Below, piece after piece: positions 9,147 to 16,548 of a stretch of 64,000 nt of DNA. The number at the start of each line of letters is the position of its first letter. Position 1 is the first letter of the stretch. The notes beneath the pieces were generated by a model. The model searched no databases. It saw only the letters and a program-made list of their open reading frames with translations, and was not told the DNA's origin. Made by a program: the position numbers and the translations under genes. Location of the stretch: positions 92,673 to 156,672 of the forward strand of contig JBMONB010000224.1 of the NCBI GenBank assembly GCA_049325315.1, read 5' to 3'. Source of the DNA: JAWLHU01 sp049325315 (GTDB lineage: Bacteria; Bacillota; Sulfobacillia; Symbiobacteriales; Symbiobacteriaceae).

Positions 9147-9177
9147 AGCCGCTGCCCGGCAAGGGCAGCGGCTTTCT
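9147..9177. terminator. Hairpin between the GNAT gene and tldD
   Basis: AGCCGCTGCCC and GGGCAGCGGCT form an 11-bp stem, followed on + by TTCTGC. It lies just beyond the end of the minus-strand GNAT gene, which it probably terminates, although the T-run is better on the plus strand. Confidence 0.5.
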
Positions 9178-9196
9178 GCATGCATAGGCTGAAGGA

Positions 9197-10009
9197 TCAG
9201 TCCCGCACCACCGCCATAGTGGTGTAGGCAACGCAAAATCCGAAGCGCTCCAGGTTCCGTTGGGAGGGGCTGCCCGGGGCGGTCTCGACCATCACCATGT
9301 CGCAGCCAGCCTCGATCGCGTCGTTCAGTCGGACCCAGAGGAGCGCCGACTGCATGCCCCGCCCTCGGTAAGCAGGCAAAACGCTGGTGGAGGAGAGGTA
9401 GGCCAGCCCGCCGCGGATCGCCATGGCCCCGCCGCCGACCGGTTCATCGCCCAGCCGGGCGATGTAGCAGGAGACAGCAGGCACTTGGGTCATGGGCTGG
9501 GAGATCCAGGTCTCCTCCGGGACCACGTCATCCTTCTCCAGGAAGCCACGGGCGATGGTGAAGAGCCACTCCTGCTTCTCCTCGGGCGTGTGCACCCGGT
9601 TGATCGAGGCGCCCGATGCGACCTCGGGCAGGATCTCGCCGGGTGAGAGGGGGCGTACCATGACGTTGCGGAAGTGGTCGATACGATACCGCCGGTCCCC
9701 GGTCAAGAGATGAACCGACCGGTCGGCCAACGGGCATAACTCCAGCCTGGGAGCGAGCCCGTGGTCACGGAAGAACTCCTCGACCGTGTCCAGGTCCCCG
9801 GCGGTGAGCGGCTCCTGCATGCCAAGGCCCATCACCCGGGAGATTGGCGAGGTGGTCCCCACAAAGACGGCGTTCCCTCCGGCAATGGGGAGCACGGCCG
9901 TGGTGCCCGGGCGCAGCCTCTCCTGGGCCCTGGCGTATTCCACTGCGGCGGTGGACTTGTTCAACTCCAACCGCCTGGCCAGCGCGGCATCGGCAAAGAG
10001 CGTCACCAT
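9197..10009 (-). CDS. GNAT-family N-acetyltransferase (two-domain size)
   Basis: 270 residues, longer than a single GNAT domain. The C-terminal half holds the acetyl-CoA motif VLPAYRGRGMQSALLW (near residue 210) and ends with the usual GNAT element LERFGFCVAYTTMAVV. The N-terminal half (MVTLFADAALARRLELNKST) looks like the degenerate first domain found in many 270-residue GNAT proteins. ATG 10009 follows a GGGGGAAGGGA purine stretch. Substrate unknown. Confidence 0.8.
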   Translation of the reverse strand: MVTLFADAALARRLELNKSTAAVEYARAQERLRPGTTAVLPIAGGNAVFVGTTSPISRVMGLGMQEPLTAGDLDTVEEFFRDHGLAPRLELCPLADRSVHLLTGDRRYRIDHFRNVMVRPLSPGEILPEVASGASINRVHTPEEKQEWLFTIARGFLEKDDVVPEETWISQPMTQVPAVSCYIARLGDEPVGGGAMAIRGGLAYLSSTSVLPAYRGRGMQSALLWVRLNDAIEAGCDMVMVETAPGSPSQRNLERFGFCVAYTTMAVVRD

Positions 10010-10166
10010 TCCCTTCCCCCTCCCTCAGTTCCCCGAGGAAGTGACGATGGGGATGGTCGAAAAGTTCCGGCAGAGATTCTCCCGAAAATACTGCAGCGAG
10101 GGTGAAGGGATATGGTCCCGTCGCGACGTCTGACACCTAGAATGCTCCACAAAGGAAGTGCGGTAT

Positions 10167-10799
10167 ATGGATACGCGGAATCCGGTTGACAGGGGGACGA
10201 TCTGGGGGATCCTGCTCGTCTCGATCGGTGCTCTGTTCCTTCTTCAAACCATGGACATTGTCAACTTCGCCTGGCAGGTGATCATCGGGATCGGCTTCCT
10301 GATCGGGGCCGCGATCTTCGGTGGGGTCTTCGCCCAGGACAGGCGGCAGTGGTGGGCGGTCTTCCCCGCTTTCGCCTTGGGATTCATCGGCCTCATGATT
10401 CTGCTCGATGAGCTGACGCCCGGTTTCCGGCTCGGCGGTTCACTCTTCCTCGGCGGCCTCGGCCTGGCATTCGCCGCTGTCTACGCCGCCAACGACCGCC
10501 AGTACTTCTGGCCCATTATTCCCGCCGGTGTGCTCTTCACCCTGGCCACCGTTGCCGGGCTTGACGCGATGCTCCCCTGGATCGACACCGGCTGGGTCTT
10601 CTTCGGCGGCCTGGCTGCCACCTTTGCCTTAGTCTGGTGGGAGACCCGTCAGCAGCAGCGGTGGGCGCTGATCGTCGCCCTGGCCTGTGGCGGTATGGCT
10701 ACGCTGATTCTGATTGGCTCGCTCATGCGGTTCCTCTTCCCGCTTGCCCTGGTCGGCATTGGCGTCTATTTGCTCACGCGGCAGCAGCGTACCCCGTAA
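10167..10799 (+). CDS. Multi-spanning membrane protein of unknown function
   Basis: 210 residues with about 8 hydrophobic segments and short polar loops; it begins MDTRNPVDRGTIWGILLVSIGALF. The GxxLxxxGxxFLxQ pattern at the first segment recurs in the next gene, so both N-termini belong to the LiaI/LiaF-like DUF5668 type of membrane helices. ATG 10167 is preferred over GTG 10158 since AAAGGA lies 10 nt before it. The neighbour starts 27 nt downstream with its own AAAGGAGG, so the two are probably one operon and may act as envelope-stress components. Confidence 0.7.
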   Translation: MDTRNPVDRGTIWGILLVSIGALFLLQTMDIVNFAWQVIIGIGFLIGAAIFGGVFAQDRRQWWAVFPAFALGFIGLMILLDELTPGFRLGGSLFLGGLGLAFAAVYAANDRQYFWPIIPAGVLFTLATVAGLDAMLPWIDTGWVFFGGLAATFALVWWETRQQQRWALIVALACGGMATLILIGSLMRFLFPLALVGIGVYLLTRQQRTP

Positions 10800-10826
10800 C
10801 GGGTCTTACCAAAGGAGGATTCACTC

Positions 10827-11771
10827 GTGGAACAGCCCATTACCCCTCCCCCCAGCAACCAGCCGCCTCGCCGCCCCTCCGTGGTCGGCCCGGTGATTTT
10901 GATTATCCTCGGTCTCGCCTTTCTGGCACAAAACCTGAACCTGTTTGACTTCAACGTCTGGGCCGTCCTCTGGCGCCTGTGGCCCGTCTGGTTGATCGCT
11001 GTCGGCCTTGACCTCATGCTGGGCCGTAAGACCTCCTGGGGCACCTGGGCGGTGCTGGGTATCGTCATCGCCATCGTTGGCGGAGCGCTCTGGGTCGATG
11101 CCACCTTCGATTCATTCACCGGCGCCAGTGAGCAGGTCAGCATCAACCAGCCCATCCAGAACGCCCGGAGGGCCGAGATGCATCTCGATACCACCGTATC
11201 CAACCTGGTGATCTCAGACGGCAGTGGCAGCGGCACACTGGTAGAGGGCACCGTCGTCCGGTTGGAGCATGAGCGGCTTGAGAAGAACGCCTACAACTCC
11301 GGCGACACCCTCGTCTTCAACCTGAAGGCCAAGACCCAGCGGGTATTCGGCTTCAACCTCCCGGGGGAGGTCAACCTGAAGTCCCCCACCTGGGACCTGC
11401 GCCTTTCCGACCAGATTCCCATTGCCCTGCGAATCGACGCCGGGGTGGGCACCTCCCGGCTCGACCTCTCCCGCATTCAGCTCTCCGAGCTGGATCTGGA
11501 CGCCGGAGTGGGCGACACCGAGATCATCCTGCCCCCCAGCGGCCGCTTCCGGGTTGATATCGACAGCGGGGTGGGGCAGGTCACCCTGCGCATCCCCAAG
11601 GAGCTGCCGGTCCGGATTCATGTGGATCAGGGGGTTGGCAGTGTCCGGGTTCGGGGTGACTTTCAGCGGGACGGCAAGGCCTATATCTCCCCCAACTTCG
11701 GTCAGGGCCAGACCCAGGTGGAGATCGATATCGACGGAGGCGTCGGCGATATCACCGTGGAGCAGATCTAA
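10827..11771 (+). CDS. LiaF-like membrane protein with adhesin-like beta-helix C-terminus
   Basis: 314 residues. Residues 1-15 are Pro-rich, then three membrane segments (about 20-95) with the LiaI/LiaF-type GPVILIILGLAFLAQN start. From about residue 110 the protein is a repetitive beta structure with DAGVGTSRLDL, DAGVGDTEIIL, DSGVGQVTLRI, DQGVGSVRVRG and DGGVGDITVEQ, the 'toast-rack' repeat of DUF2154/DUF4097 proteins. Known LiaF proteins restrain an envelope-stress sensor kinase, but no two-component genes lie next to it here. GTG start after AAAGGAGG. Confidence 0.75.
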   Translation: MEQPITPPPSNQPPRRPSVVGPVILIILGLAFLAQNLNLFDFNVWAVLWRLWPVWLIAVGLDLMLGRKTSWGTWAVLGIVIAIVGGALWVDATFDSFTGASEQVSINQPIQNARRAEMHLDTTVSNLVISDGSGSGTLVEGTVVRLEHERLEKNAYNSGDTLVFNLKAKTQRVFGFNLPGEVNLKSPTWDLRLSDQIPIALRIDAGVGTSRLDLSRIQLSELDLDAGVGDTEIILPPSGRFRVDIDSGVGQVTLRIPKELPVRIHVDQGVGSVRVRGDFQRDGKAYISPNFGQGQTQVEIDIDGGVGDITVEQI

Positions 11772-11793
11772 CAGCGCGTCAGGCAAGTAAATG

Positions 11794-11822
11794 GGGCGGC
11801 CCGGTGCGGGCCGCCCTATCCC
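11794..11822. terminator. Bidirectional terminator between convergent genes
   Basis: A perfect 10-bp stem GGGCGGCCCG/CGGGCCGCCC with a 3-nt loop lies 22 bp after the liaF-like stop and runs into the last codons of the yciH-like gene. TATCCCTTT follows on the plus strand. Confidence 0.65.
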
Positions 11823-12163
11823 TTTACCTTGTAGCCCATGGCCGGCAGCAACTGCCGCAGCCGTTCCCGGACGTCCCCCTGAATCTCCACCGTGTCCTCC
11901 TTGGCGGTCCCGCCAGTGCCACAGGCCTTTTTAAGCCTGGTGGCGAGGTCCTTGAGGAAATCGGGGTTCCGGGGCAGATCATAGAGCACGGTGACCGACT
12001 TGCCACCCCGACCGCTCTTCTCCAGCCGGAGCTTCACGGTGAGGTTGGCGGGGACGGCCTCCTTGGCGGTGCACCTGCAGTTGGCCAACAACTCACGGCA
12101 CCGGGGGCAGCGCTGATTCTCCTTGGGGTCGGTGCTGTAGACGAGGCGACGGTTTCCATCCAT
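11816..12163 (-). CDS. yciH: SUI1/eIF1-family translation factor (YciH type)
   Basis: 115 residues with the SUI1 fold pattern: VTVLYDLPRNPDFLKDLATRL followed by KKACGTGGTAKEDTVEIQGD and the terminal RLRQLLPAMGYKVKG. Bacterial YciH proteins can mimic eIF1 and act on start-codon selection or stress translation. The N-terminus carries a four-Cys element (CPRC..LLANCRC) that could bind zinc. ATG 12163 follows GGGGGGAACC; the upstream frame is not conserved-looking. Confidence 0.85.
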   Translation of the reverse strand: MDGNRRLVYSTDPKENQRCPRCRELLANCRCTAKEAVPANLTVKLRLEKSGRGGKSVTVLYDLPRNPDFLKDLATRLKKACGTGGTAKEDTVEIQGDVRERLRQLLPAMGYKVKG

Positions 12164-12291
12164 CGGTGGTTCCCCCCTGGTTCCCAACGTACCAGCGGCT
12201 GGCGGGACCGTCAAGACAGACGCGGAAGGGACCGGTCTTCCATGTAGCGAAGTACCTCCCAATGGAAGCTGCCCCGAGGGAGGTTTCGCCG

Positions 12292-13254
12292 GTGATCAAC
12301 ATTCAGGAGATCTACGCTGCCCGGAAGCGCATCGCTCCGCTGGTGGAGCGCACGCCGCTGGAGTATAGCCGCCTGCTCAGCGATATGACCGGCGCCCAGG
12401 TCTATCTCAAGTTGGAGATGATGCGGGAGACGCGCGCCTTCAAGGTCCGTGGCGCGGCCAACTTCCTGGTTGCCCTCTCGCCGGAGGAGCGGAGCAAGGG
12501 CGTGGTGGCGGCATCGGGTGGCAGCCATGCTGTGGGGGTGGCCTATGCCGCAGCAAAGCTGGGGGTGCCTGCCACCATCGTCATGACCGAGCGGAGCCCG
12601 GTAAACCTGCGGGCGATCTGCCAGGGCTACGGCGCCGAGGTGCTGGTGCGGGGCCAGGTCTACAACGACGCCGCTGAGGTGGCCGGCGAGATCAGTCGGG
12701 CCACCGGGCGGAGGGTGATCCACTCCTACGACGACCCGCATATCGTGGCTGGTCAGGGTACGGTCGGCCTGGAGATCATGGAGGCACTGCCCGAGGTGGA
12801 TGCGGTCTTCGTCCCGGTCGGTGGCGGCGGGCTGCTGGGGGGCGTGGGCTGCGCGATCAAGACCCTGAAGCCGAAGGCGGCGGTGATCGGGGTGGAGCCC
12901 GAGCAGGCGGCTGCCATGTACGAATCGCTGCAGCAGGGGGAGATCGTTCACCTGCCCGATCCCCGGAGCCTGGCTGACAAGCTGGTAGTCAAGGCGGTGG
13001 GTGAGCTGAACCTGACGCTTGCCCAGCGGTACGCCGACCGGGTGGTAACCGTCTCGGAGGAGGCAATAGCCCGGGGGATCTACACCTTCCTCGACCGGGC
13101 CGGGGTGCTGGTGGAGGGGGCGGGGGCTGCTGCCCTGGCTGCCCTTCAACAAGTGCAGGGCGAGTTTGCCGGGAAGCGTGTGGCCCTGGTTCTCACCGGT
13201 GGGAATATTGACCCCCCGGTTCTGGCTCGGGTGCTGAACCAGATAACATTCTAA
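12292..13254 (+). CDS. Threonine dehydratase-like PLP enzyme
   Basis: 320 residues, fold-type II PLP enzyme converting threonine/serine to 2-oxo acids and ammonia. The PLP lysine is in RAFKVRGAANF (near residue 52); the phosphate-binding loop is PVGGGGLLGG near residue 178; the C-terminus ends LTGGNIDP. It lacks the C-terminal regulatory ACT region of biosynthetic IlvA, so it is of the short catabolic/TdcB or serine-racemase size. GTG 12292 is preceded by GGAGG with an 8-nt spacer; an open frame upstream runs through the divergent yciH promoter. Confidence 0.85.
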   Translation: MINIQEIYAARKRIAPLVERTPLEYSRLLSDMTGAQVYLKLEMMRETRAFKVRGAANFLVALSPEERSKGVVAASGGSHAVGVAYAAAKLGVPATIVMTERSPVNLRAICQGYGAEVLVRGQVYNDAAEVAGEISRATGRRVIHSYDDPHIVAGQGTVGLEIMEALPEVDAVFVPVGGGGLLGGVGCAIKTLKPKAAVIGVEPEQAAAMYESLQQGEIVHLPDPRSLADKLVVKAVGELNLTLAQRYADRVVTVSEEAIARGIYTFLDRAGVLVEGAGAAALAALQQVQGEFAGKRVALVLTGGNIDPPVLARVLNQITF

Positions 13255-13282
13255 TTCCGATCGTTGCGTCGTTGTCCACCTG

Positions 13283-13312
13283 TTGACAGCGGTCGAGGCT
13301 GCATGGTACTAT
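13283..13312 (+). promoter_or_regulatory. Sigma-A-type promoter for a small-peptide transcript
   Basis: TTGACA at 13283-13288, an 18-bp spacer and TACTAT at 13307-13312. The promoter drives the 19-codon ORF at 13354 and possibly, by read-through, the regulator at 13501. Confidence 0.7.
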
Positions 13313-13353
13313 AAGTTCCAAGTTTGACTAATCTTTTTTAAGGAGGTGCCGGC

Positions 13354-13413
13354 ATGATCAACACAACTTTCTTCACCAACAGCATCCGGCACGTCCCCAC
13401 TCGGCACGCCTGA
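13354..13413 (+). CDS. 19-residue peptide, possible leader peptide
   Basis: ATG 13354 follows AAGGAGGTG at an ideal distance and encodes MINTTFFTNSIRHVPTRHA before TGA. It lies between a good promoter and an intrinsic terminator, so it is very likely translated. The terminator sits between it and the next gene, the layout of a leader-peptide attenuator, but there is no run of one amino acid that would name the signal (two His and four Thr are present). It could also be a free-standing small protein. Confidence 0.55.
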   Translation: MINTTFFTNSIRHVPTRHA

Positions 13414-13436
13414 GGTTATTCACCATGCCAGGCCAA

Positions 13437-13470
13437 GCCGTGGGGCGTTGCCCTGCGGCTTTTGTTTTTG
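13437..13470 (+). terminator. Terminator or attenuator after the 19-codon ORF
   Basis: GCCGTGGGGC pairs imperfectly with GCCCTGCGGC (loop GTT), followed by TTTTGTTTTTG. It ends about 30 nt before the next coding start. Confidence 0.65.
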
Positions 13471-13500
13471 TCCTACACAAAGACAAGGGGGTCTGGCTTG

Positions 13501-13788
13501 GTGGCTCGTTATCAGAATGCGGCCGATATCCTTCCTCCCCGACTGCTGGCAGAACTGCAGCACTATGCGGCGGGTGAGCAACTTTATATCCCACGTCCGT
13601 CAGAGCGGCTTCCCTGGGGGGCCCGCAGCGGTGCCCGGGCTGACCTGGCTCACCGGAACGAGCGAATCCGGAGGCGCTGGGGCGAGGGAGTGCCGATCGA
13701 CGAGTTGATGCGGGAGTTTCACCTCGGATACGACTCCATTCGCAAGATCGTCCACGGAAAGAACGGTTCTACCCGTTCCCGGGGCTGA
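13501..13788 (+). CDS. CD3324/Mor-like DNA-binding protein
   Basis: 95 residues beginning ARYQNAADILPPRLLAELQHYA and continuing GEQLYIPRP, the conserved start of the CD3324 family of small clostridial proteins related to the Mor activator. A C-terminal helix-turn-helix is visible in IDELMREFHLGYDSIRKIVHG. The GTG at 13501 follows AAGGGGG; an ATG further upstream lies in the terminator T-run. Probably a transcription regulator; targets unknown. Confidence 0.75.
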   Translation: MARYQNAADILPPRLLAELQHYAAGEQLYIPRPSERLPWGARSGARADLAHRNERIRRRWGEGVPIDELMREFHLGYDSIRKIVHGKNGSTRSRG

Positions 13789-13862
13789 TGTCTGCCGGTC
13801 TGCCCAGGTATGATGAAGATGCGGTTGGCCAACCCGCAACTCATCATAAAGGTAAGGGGGTG

Positions 13863-13907
13863 ATGCCCGTGGTCGAGTCCACGGTCGTCATCTCCGGCGA
13901 GCGGTAG
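13863..13907 (+). CDS. 14-codon ORF ahead of a strong terminator
   Basis: GGTAAGGGGGTG precedes ATG 13863, which encodes MPVVESTVVISGER and stops 23 nt before an intrinsic terminator. It has the same build (ribosome site, tiny ORF, terminator) as the unit at 13354. Translation is plausible but unproven. It lies just before a broken acetyltransferase gene. Confidence 0.35.
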   Translation: MPVVESTVVISGER

Positions 13908-13930
13908 CTCTTCGGAGATGCGAAGACCCA

Positions 13931-13959
13931 AAGGCAGGCGGAAACGCCTGCCTTTTTTT
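13931..13959 (+). terminator. Strong intrinsic terminator
   Basis: AAGGCAGGCG, loop GAAA, CGCCTGCC, then TTTTTTT. It separates the 14-codon ORF from the acetyltransferase remnant. Confidence 0.85.
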
Positions 13960-14006
13960 GTGCGCCGGGGCAGACTAAGCCTGTGGGGCGCAAGGGGGGA
14001 TGAGTC

Positions 14007-14178
14007 ATGCCCGAATACACATATCGACTTGCTACGGCGCAGGACATGGAAGGAGTTGCGGCCCTGTTCGCTGCAGCCTTTCCCGAGTCGATCGGCCCTG
14101 TACACCAGGCTTGGCTTTCACCCCACAGGCCTGACGCGGGACCGCCAGCGTGAGTGGCTGATCATGCTTCGCCAGTAA
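14007..14178 (+). pseudogene. Acetyltransferase (GNAT) remnant with internal deletion
   Basis: ATG 14007 opens MPEYTYRLATAQDMEGVAAL, a typical GNAT N-terminus, reaching about 30 residues. After a frame change near 14100 a second frame reads LYTRLGFHPTGLTRDRQRE and stops at 14178, a typical GNAT C-terminus (LYxxxGF). About 90 central residues, including the acetyl-CoA motif, are missing. A normal GNAT gene with a central deletion explains both halves. Confidence 0.7.
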
Positions 14179-14327
14179 TCCCGATTCATTTGGATAAACA
14201 GACCATTCGAGGCCAAGATGAACCGCCATTCACACTAATTATTCAAACGATTTGAAAACAACCCTTGGCAAATCTCGCCACTTCAGCTATGCTTTCAATG
14301 CAGAGGCGCTGCGAAGGGGGCGAGCAG

Positions 14328-14510
14328 ATGGCCAAGAGACATGCCCCGATCATCAAAGAGGAGACGGTCATCTGTGAAGACTGTCTCCTTCCGTTCAGGC
14401 GCATTGTCGGATCCCGGCGGATTCTGTGTCAGGCGTGTTCTGGTCACACCTATCTTTCAAGGCTGAAGGCGGATGACGAAGAACCGCCTTCGTGCGGCTC
14501 ATTTAAATAG
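14328..14510 (+). CDS. Small zinc-ribbon-like protein
   Basis: 60 residues starting MAKRHAPIIKEETVICEDC. Two CxxC pairs (CEDC and CQAC, 18 residues apart) form a likely zinc ribbon. ATG 14328 follows GAAGGGGGCGAG; a longer frame from 14265 lacks a ribosome site. Function unknown. Confidence 0.6.
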   Translation: MAKRHAPIIKEETVICEDCLLPFRRIVGSRRILCQACSGHTYLSRLKADDEEPPSCGSFK

Positions 14511-14530
14511 GGCTGCGCCATTTCACTACG

Positions 14531-14569
14531 AAAACGCCCCGTGCCATTCCCTGGCACGGGGCGTTTCTT
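14531..14569 (+). terminator. Strong intrinsic terminator before spoVAC
   Basis: AAACGCCCCGTGCCA pairs with TGGCACGGGGCGTTT around a short loop, followed by CTTC. It separates the zinc-ribbon gene from the spoVA operon. Confidence 0.8.
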
Positions 14570-14644
14570 CGCGCCTGTTGGATGTCGTCGCTCGCATACG
14601 TACGGCGCTCGGCGCAGAGACTAGTTGACCGGAGGTGTCCATGC

Positions 14645-15118
14645 GTGAAGATCAAACAGGGAACCTCGCAGCAGTCCCAGCAAGCGCTTTACAAACAGAT
14701 GGTTACCAAGGCGGAGCCAAAGCCACCGCGCTTTCGCAACGCGATCATGGCCTTCGTGACCGGCGGACTCGTCTGCCTGATCGGCGAGGGTGTCACCGAC
14801 TTTTGGGAGAACGTCATGAACATCTCCCACAAAAAGGCAGGCGACCCCACCGTCGCTACGATGATCTTTCTGGGCGCCCTGCTGACCGGACTTGGGGTCT
14901 TCGACAAACTGGCCCGGTACGCCGGCGCCGGGCTGGCTGTACCGGTGACCGGGTTCGCCAACGCCATGACCGCCTCGGCGCTGGAGTTCAAGCGGGAGGG
15001 GCTGGTCTACGGAATTGGCGGGCGCATGTTCCAGTTGGCAGGAGCCGTGATTGTCTTCGGGGTGACGACCGCCTTCTTTGTTGGGATTGTCGCCTCGTTG
15101 GGCAAGATGTTCCGGTAG
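14645..15118 (+). CDS. spoVAC: Stage V sporulation protein AC (spore germination/DPA channel subunit)
   Basis: 157 residues, a SpoVAC homologue with four hydrophobic segments and the conserved GEGVTDFWENV and AVPVTGFANAMTASALEFKREG motifs. SpoVA proteins form the inner-membrane channel that moves Ca-dipicolinic acid into the forespore and releases it in germination. GTG 14645 follows GGAGGT by 8 nt. It is the first gene of a tight spoVAC-spoVAD-spoVAE operon; a forespore (sigma-G) promoter is expected upstream but not clear. Confidence 0.95.
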   Translation: MKIKQGTSQQSQQALYKQMVTKAEPKPPRFRNAIMAFVTGGLVCLIGEGVTDFWENVMNISHKKAGDPTVATMIFLGALLTGLGVFDKLARYAGAGLAVPVTGFANAMTASALEFKREGLVYGIGGRMFQLAGAVIVFGVTTAFFVGIVASLGKMFR

Positions 15119-15129
15119 GAGGTGGTACC

Positions 15130-16146
15130 GTGGCGAAGAAGCGGCTCGGCATGCGGACCGTATACCTGGAGCATCAGCCCTATATCGTCGGGGCGGCGGC
15201 GGTGGCCGGTCCCATGGAAGCAGAAGGCCCCCTGGGCAACGACTATGACCAGACCTACCCCGACCTCATGATCGGGCAGCAGTCTTTCGAGAAGGCGGAG
15301 CGGCAGATGATGATCGATGCCTGCAACCTGGCCCTGCAGAAGGCGAACATCACGGAGAAGCCGCCCAAAGTGGACTACTTTCTGGCAGGGGACCTCCTGA
15401 ACCAGATTATCACATCGAGTTTCGCCGGCCTGCAGTTGGCGATTCCCTTTCTGGGGCTGTACGGGGCCTGCTCAACCTTTTCGCAGTCGCTCTCGATTGG
15501 GGCGATGCTGATCGACGGGGGCTTTGCTGACAAGGTTCTCTGCTCGGTCTCCAGCCACAACGCCAGCGCAGAGCGGCAGTACCGGTATCCGGTGGAGTAC
15601 GGGAGCCAGCGGAAGCCCTATGCTCAGTGGACGGTGACCGGCGCCGGTGCCGTCGTGCTTGCTGCCAGTGGACAGGGTCCCCGCATTACCCACGTCACCA
15701 CCGGCAAGGTGACCGACATGGGGATCAAGGACCCGTTCGATCAGGGCGCTGCTATGGCCCCTGCCGCCGTCGACACCATTGTGACCCACCTGAAGGACAC
15801 GGGTCGGAACGCCGACTACTACGACCTGATTGTCACCGGCGACCTGGCCCGGTTTGGCCGTGACATGGCCGTAAAACTGGCGGCACAGCAGAACGTGGTG
15901 CTGGGGGAGCGGTACCAGGACTGCGGCATCATGGTCTACGACAATACCCGGCAGGATGTCCACTCCGGCGGCAGCGGCTGCGGCTGCTCCGCCATCGTCA
16001 CCTGCGGACACCTGCTGAAGCAGATGTCTCAGGGCAAGCTCAAAAAGCTGCTTCTGGTGGCGACGGGTGCCCTGCTCTCGCCCACCACCTTTCAGCAGGG
16101 GGAGAATATCCCAACGATCGCACACGCCGTTGCACTGGAGGCATGA
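15130..16146 (+). CDS. spoVAD: Stage V sporulation protein AD
   Basis: 338 residues with a thiolase-like fold: GLYGACSTFSQSLSIGAMLI holds the Cys-equivalent position, and YGSQRKPYAQWTVTGAGAVV and GGSGCGCSAIV are family signatures. SpoVAD is the soluble subunit that binds dipicolinic acid on the channel face. GTG start 12 nt after the spoVAC stop with AGGAGGTGG upstream. Confidence 0.95.
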   Translation: MAKKRLGMRTVYLEHQPYIVGAAAVAGPMEAEGPLGNDYDQTYPDLMIGQQSFEKAERQMMIDACNLALQKANITEKPPKVDYFLAGDLLNQIITSSFAGLQLAIPFLGLYGACSTFSQSLSIGAMLIDGGFADKVLCSVSSHNASAERQYRYPVEYGSQRKPYAQWTVTGAGAVVLAASGQGPRITHVTTGKVTDMGIKDPFDQGAAMAPAAVDTIVTHLKDTGRNADYYDLIVTGDLARFGRDMAVKLAAQQNVVLGERYQDCGIMVYDNTRQDVHSGGSGCGCSAIVTCGHLLKQMSQGKLKKLLLVATGALLSPTTFQQGENIPTIAHAVALEA

Positions 16147-16150
16147 TCAG

Positions 16151-16501
16151 ATGATGTACCTCAAAGCATTCCTGGTCGGTGGGTTGATCTGCCTGCTCGC
16201 ACAGCTGATCCTGGACAACACTAAGTACAGCCCCGGCCATGTCCTCTCTGGATTCACGGTAGCAGGCGGTCTCCTGGGTAGCGTTGGCCTCTACGACCGG
16301 CTCATCGCCTTCGCCGGCGCCGGGGCGACGGTGCCGATCTCGAGCTTTGGCAACTCCCTGGTTAAGGGGGCACTCCAGGAGGCGAATCAGAACGGGATTG
16401 TCGGGGTGCTGACCGGCATGTTTGAGATCACGAGCGCCGGTATCGCAGCAGCCATTGTTTTTGCTTTCCTGACCGCTGTGGTCTTCAACCCTAAGAGCTA
16501 G
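16151..16501 (+). CDS. spoVAE: Stage V sporulation protein AE
   Basis: 116 residues with four membrane helices; ATVPISSFGNSLVKGALQEA is the conserved SpoVAE/AC loop. The start is ATG 16151 directly followed by a second ATG; the gene begins 4 nt after spoVAD, so it is translationally coupled. Last gene of the operon; no spoVAA/AB/AF are present nearby. Confidence 0.95.
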   Translation: MMYLKAFLVGGLICLLAQLILDNTKYSPGHVLSGFTVAGGLLGSVGLYDRLIAFAGAGATVPISSFGNSLVKGALQEANQNGIVGVLTGMFEITSAGIAAAIVFAFLTAVVFNPKS

Positions 16502-16506
16502 GCAAG

Positions 16507-16535
16507 AGGACGCCGTGCAGAACGGCGTCCTTTCG
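16507..16535 (+). terminator. Terminator of the spoVA operon
   Basis: AGGACGCCGT and ACGGCGTCCT form a perfect stem with a short loop, followed by TTCGCG. It lies between convergent spoVAE and the MFS gene. Confidence 0.75.
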
Positions 16536-16548
16536 CGTGCGGTGGGCT

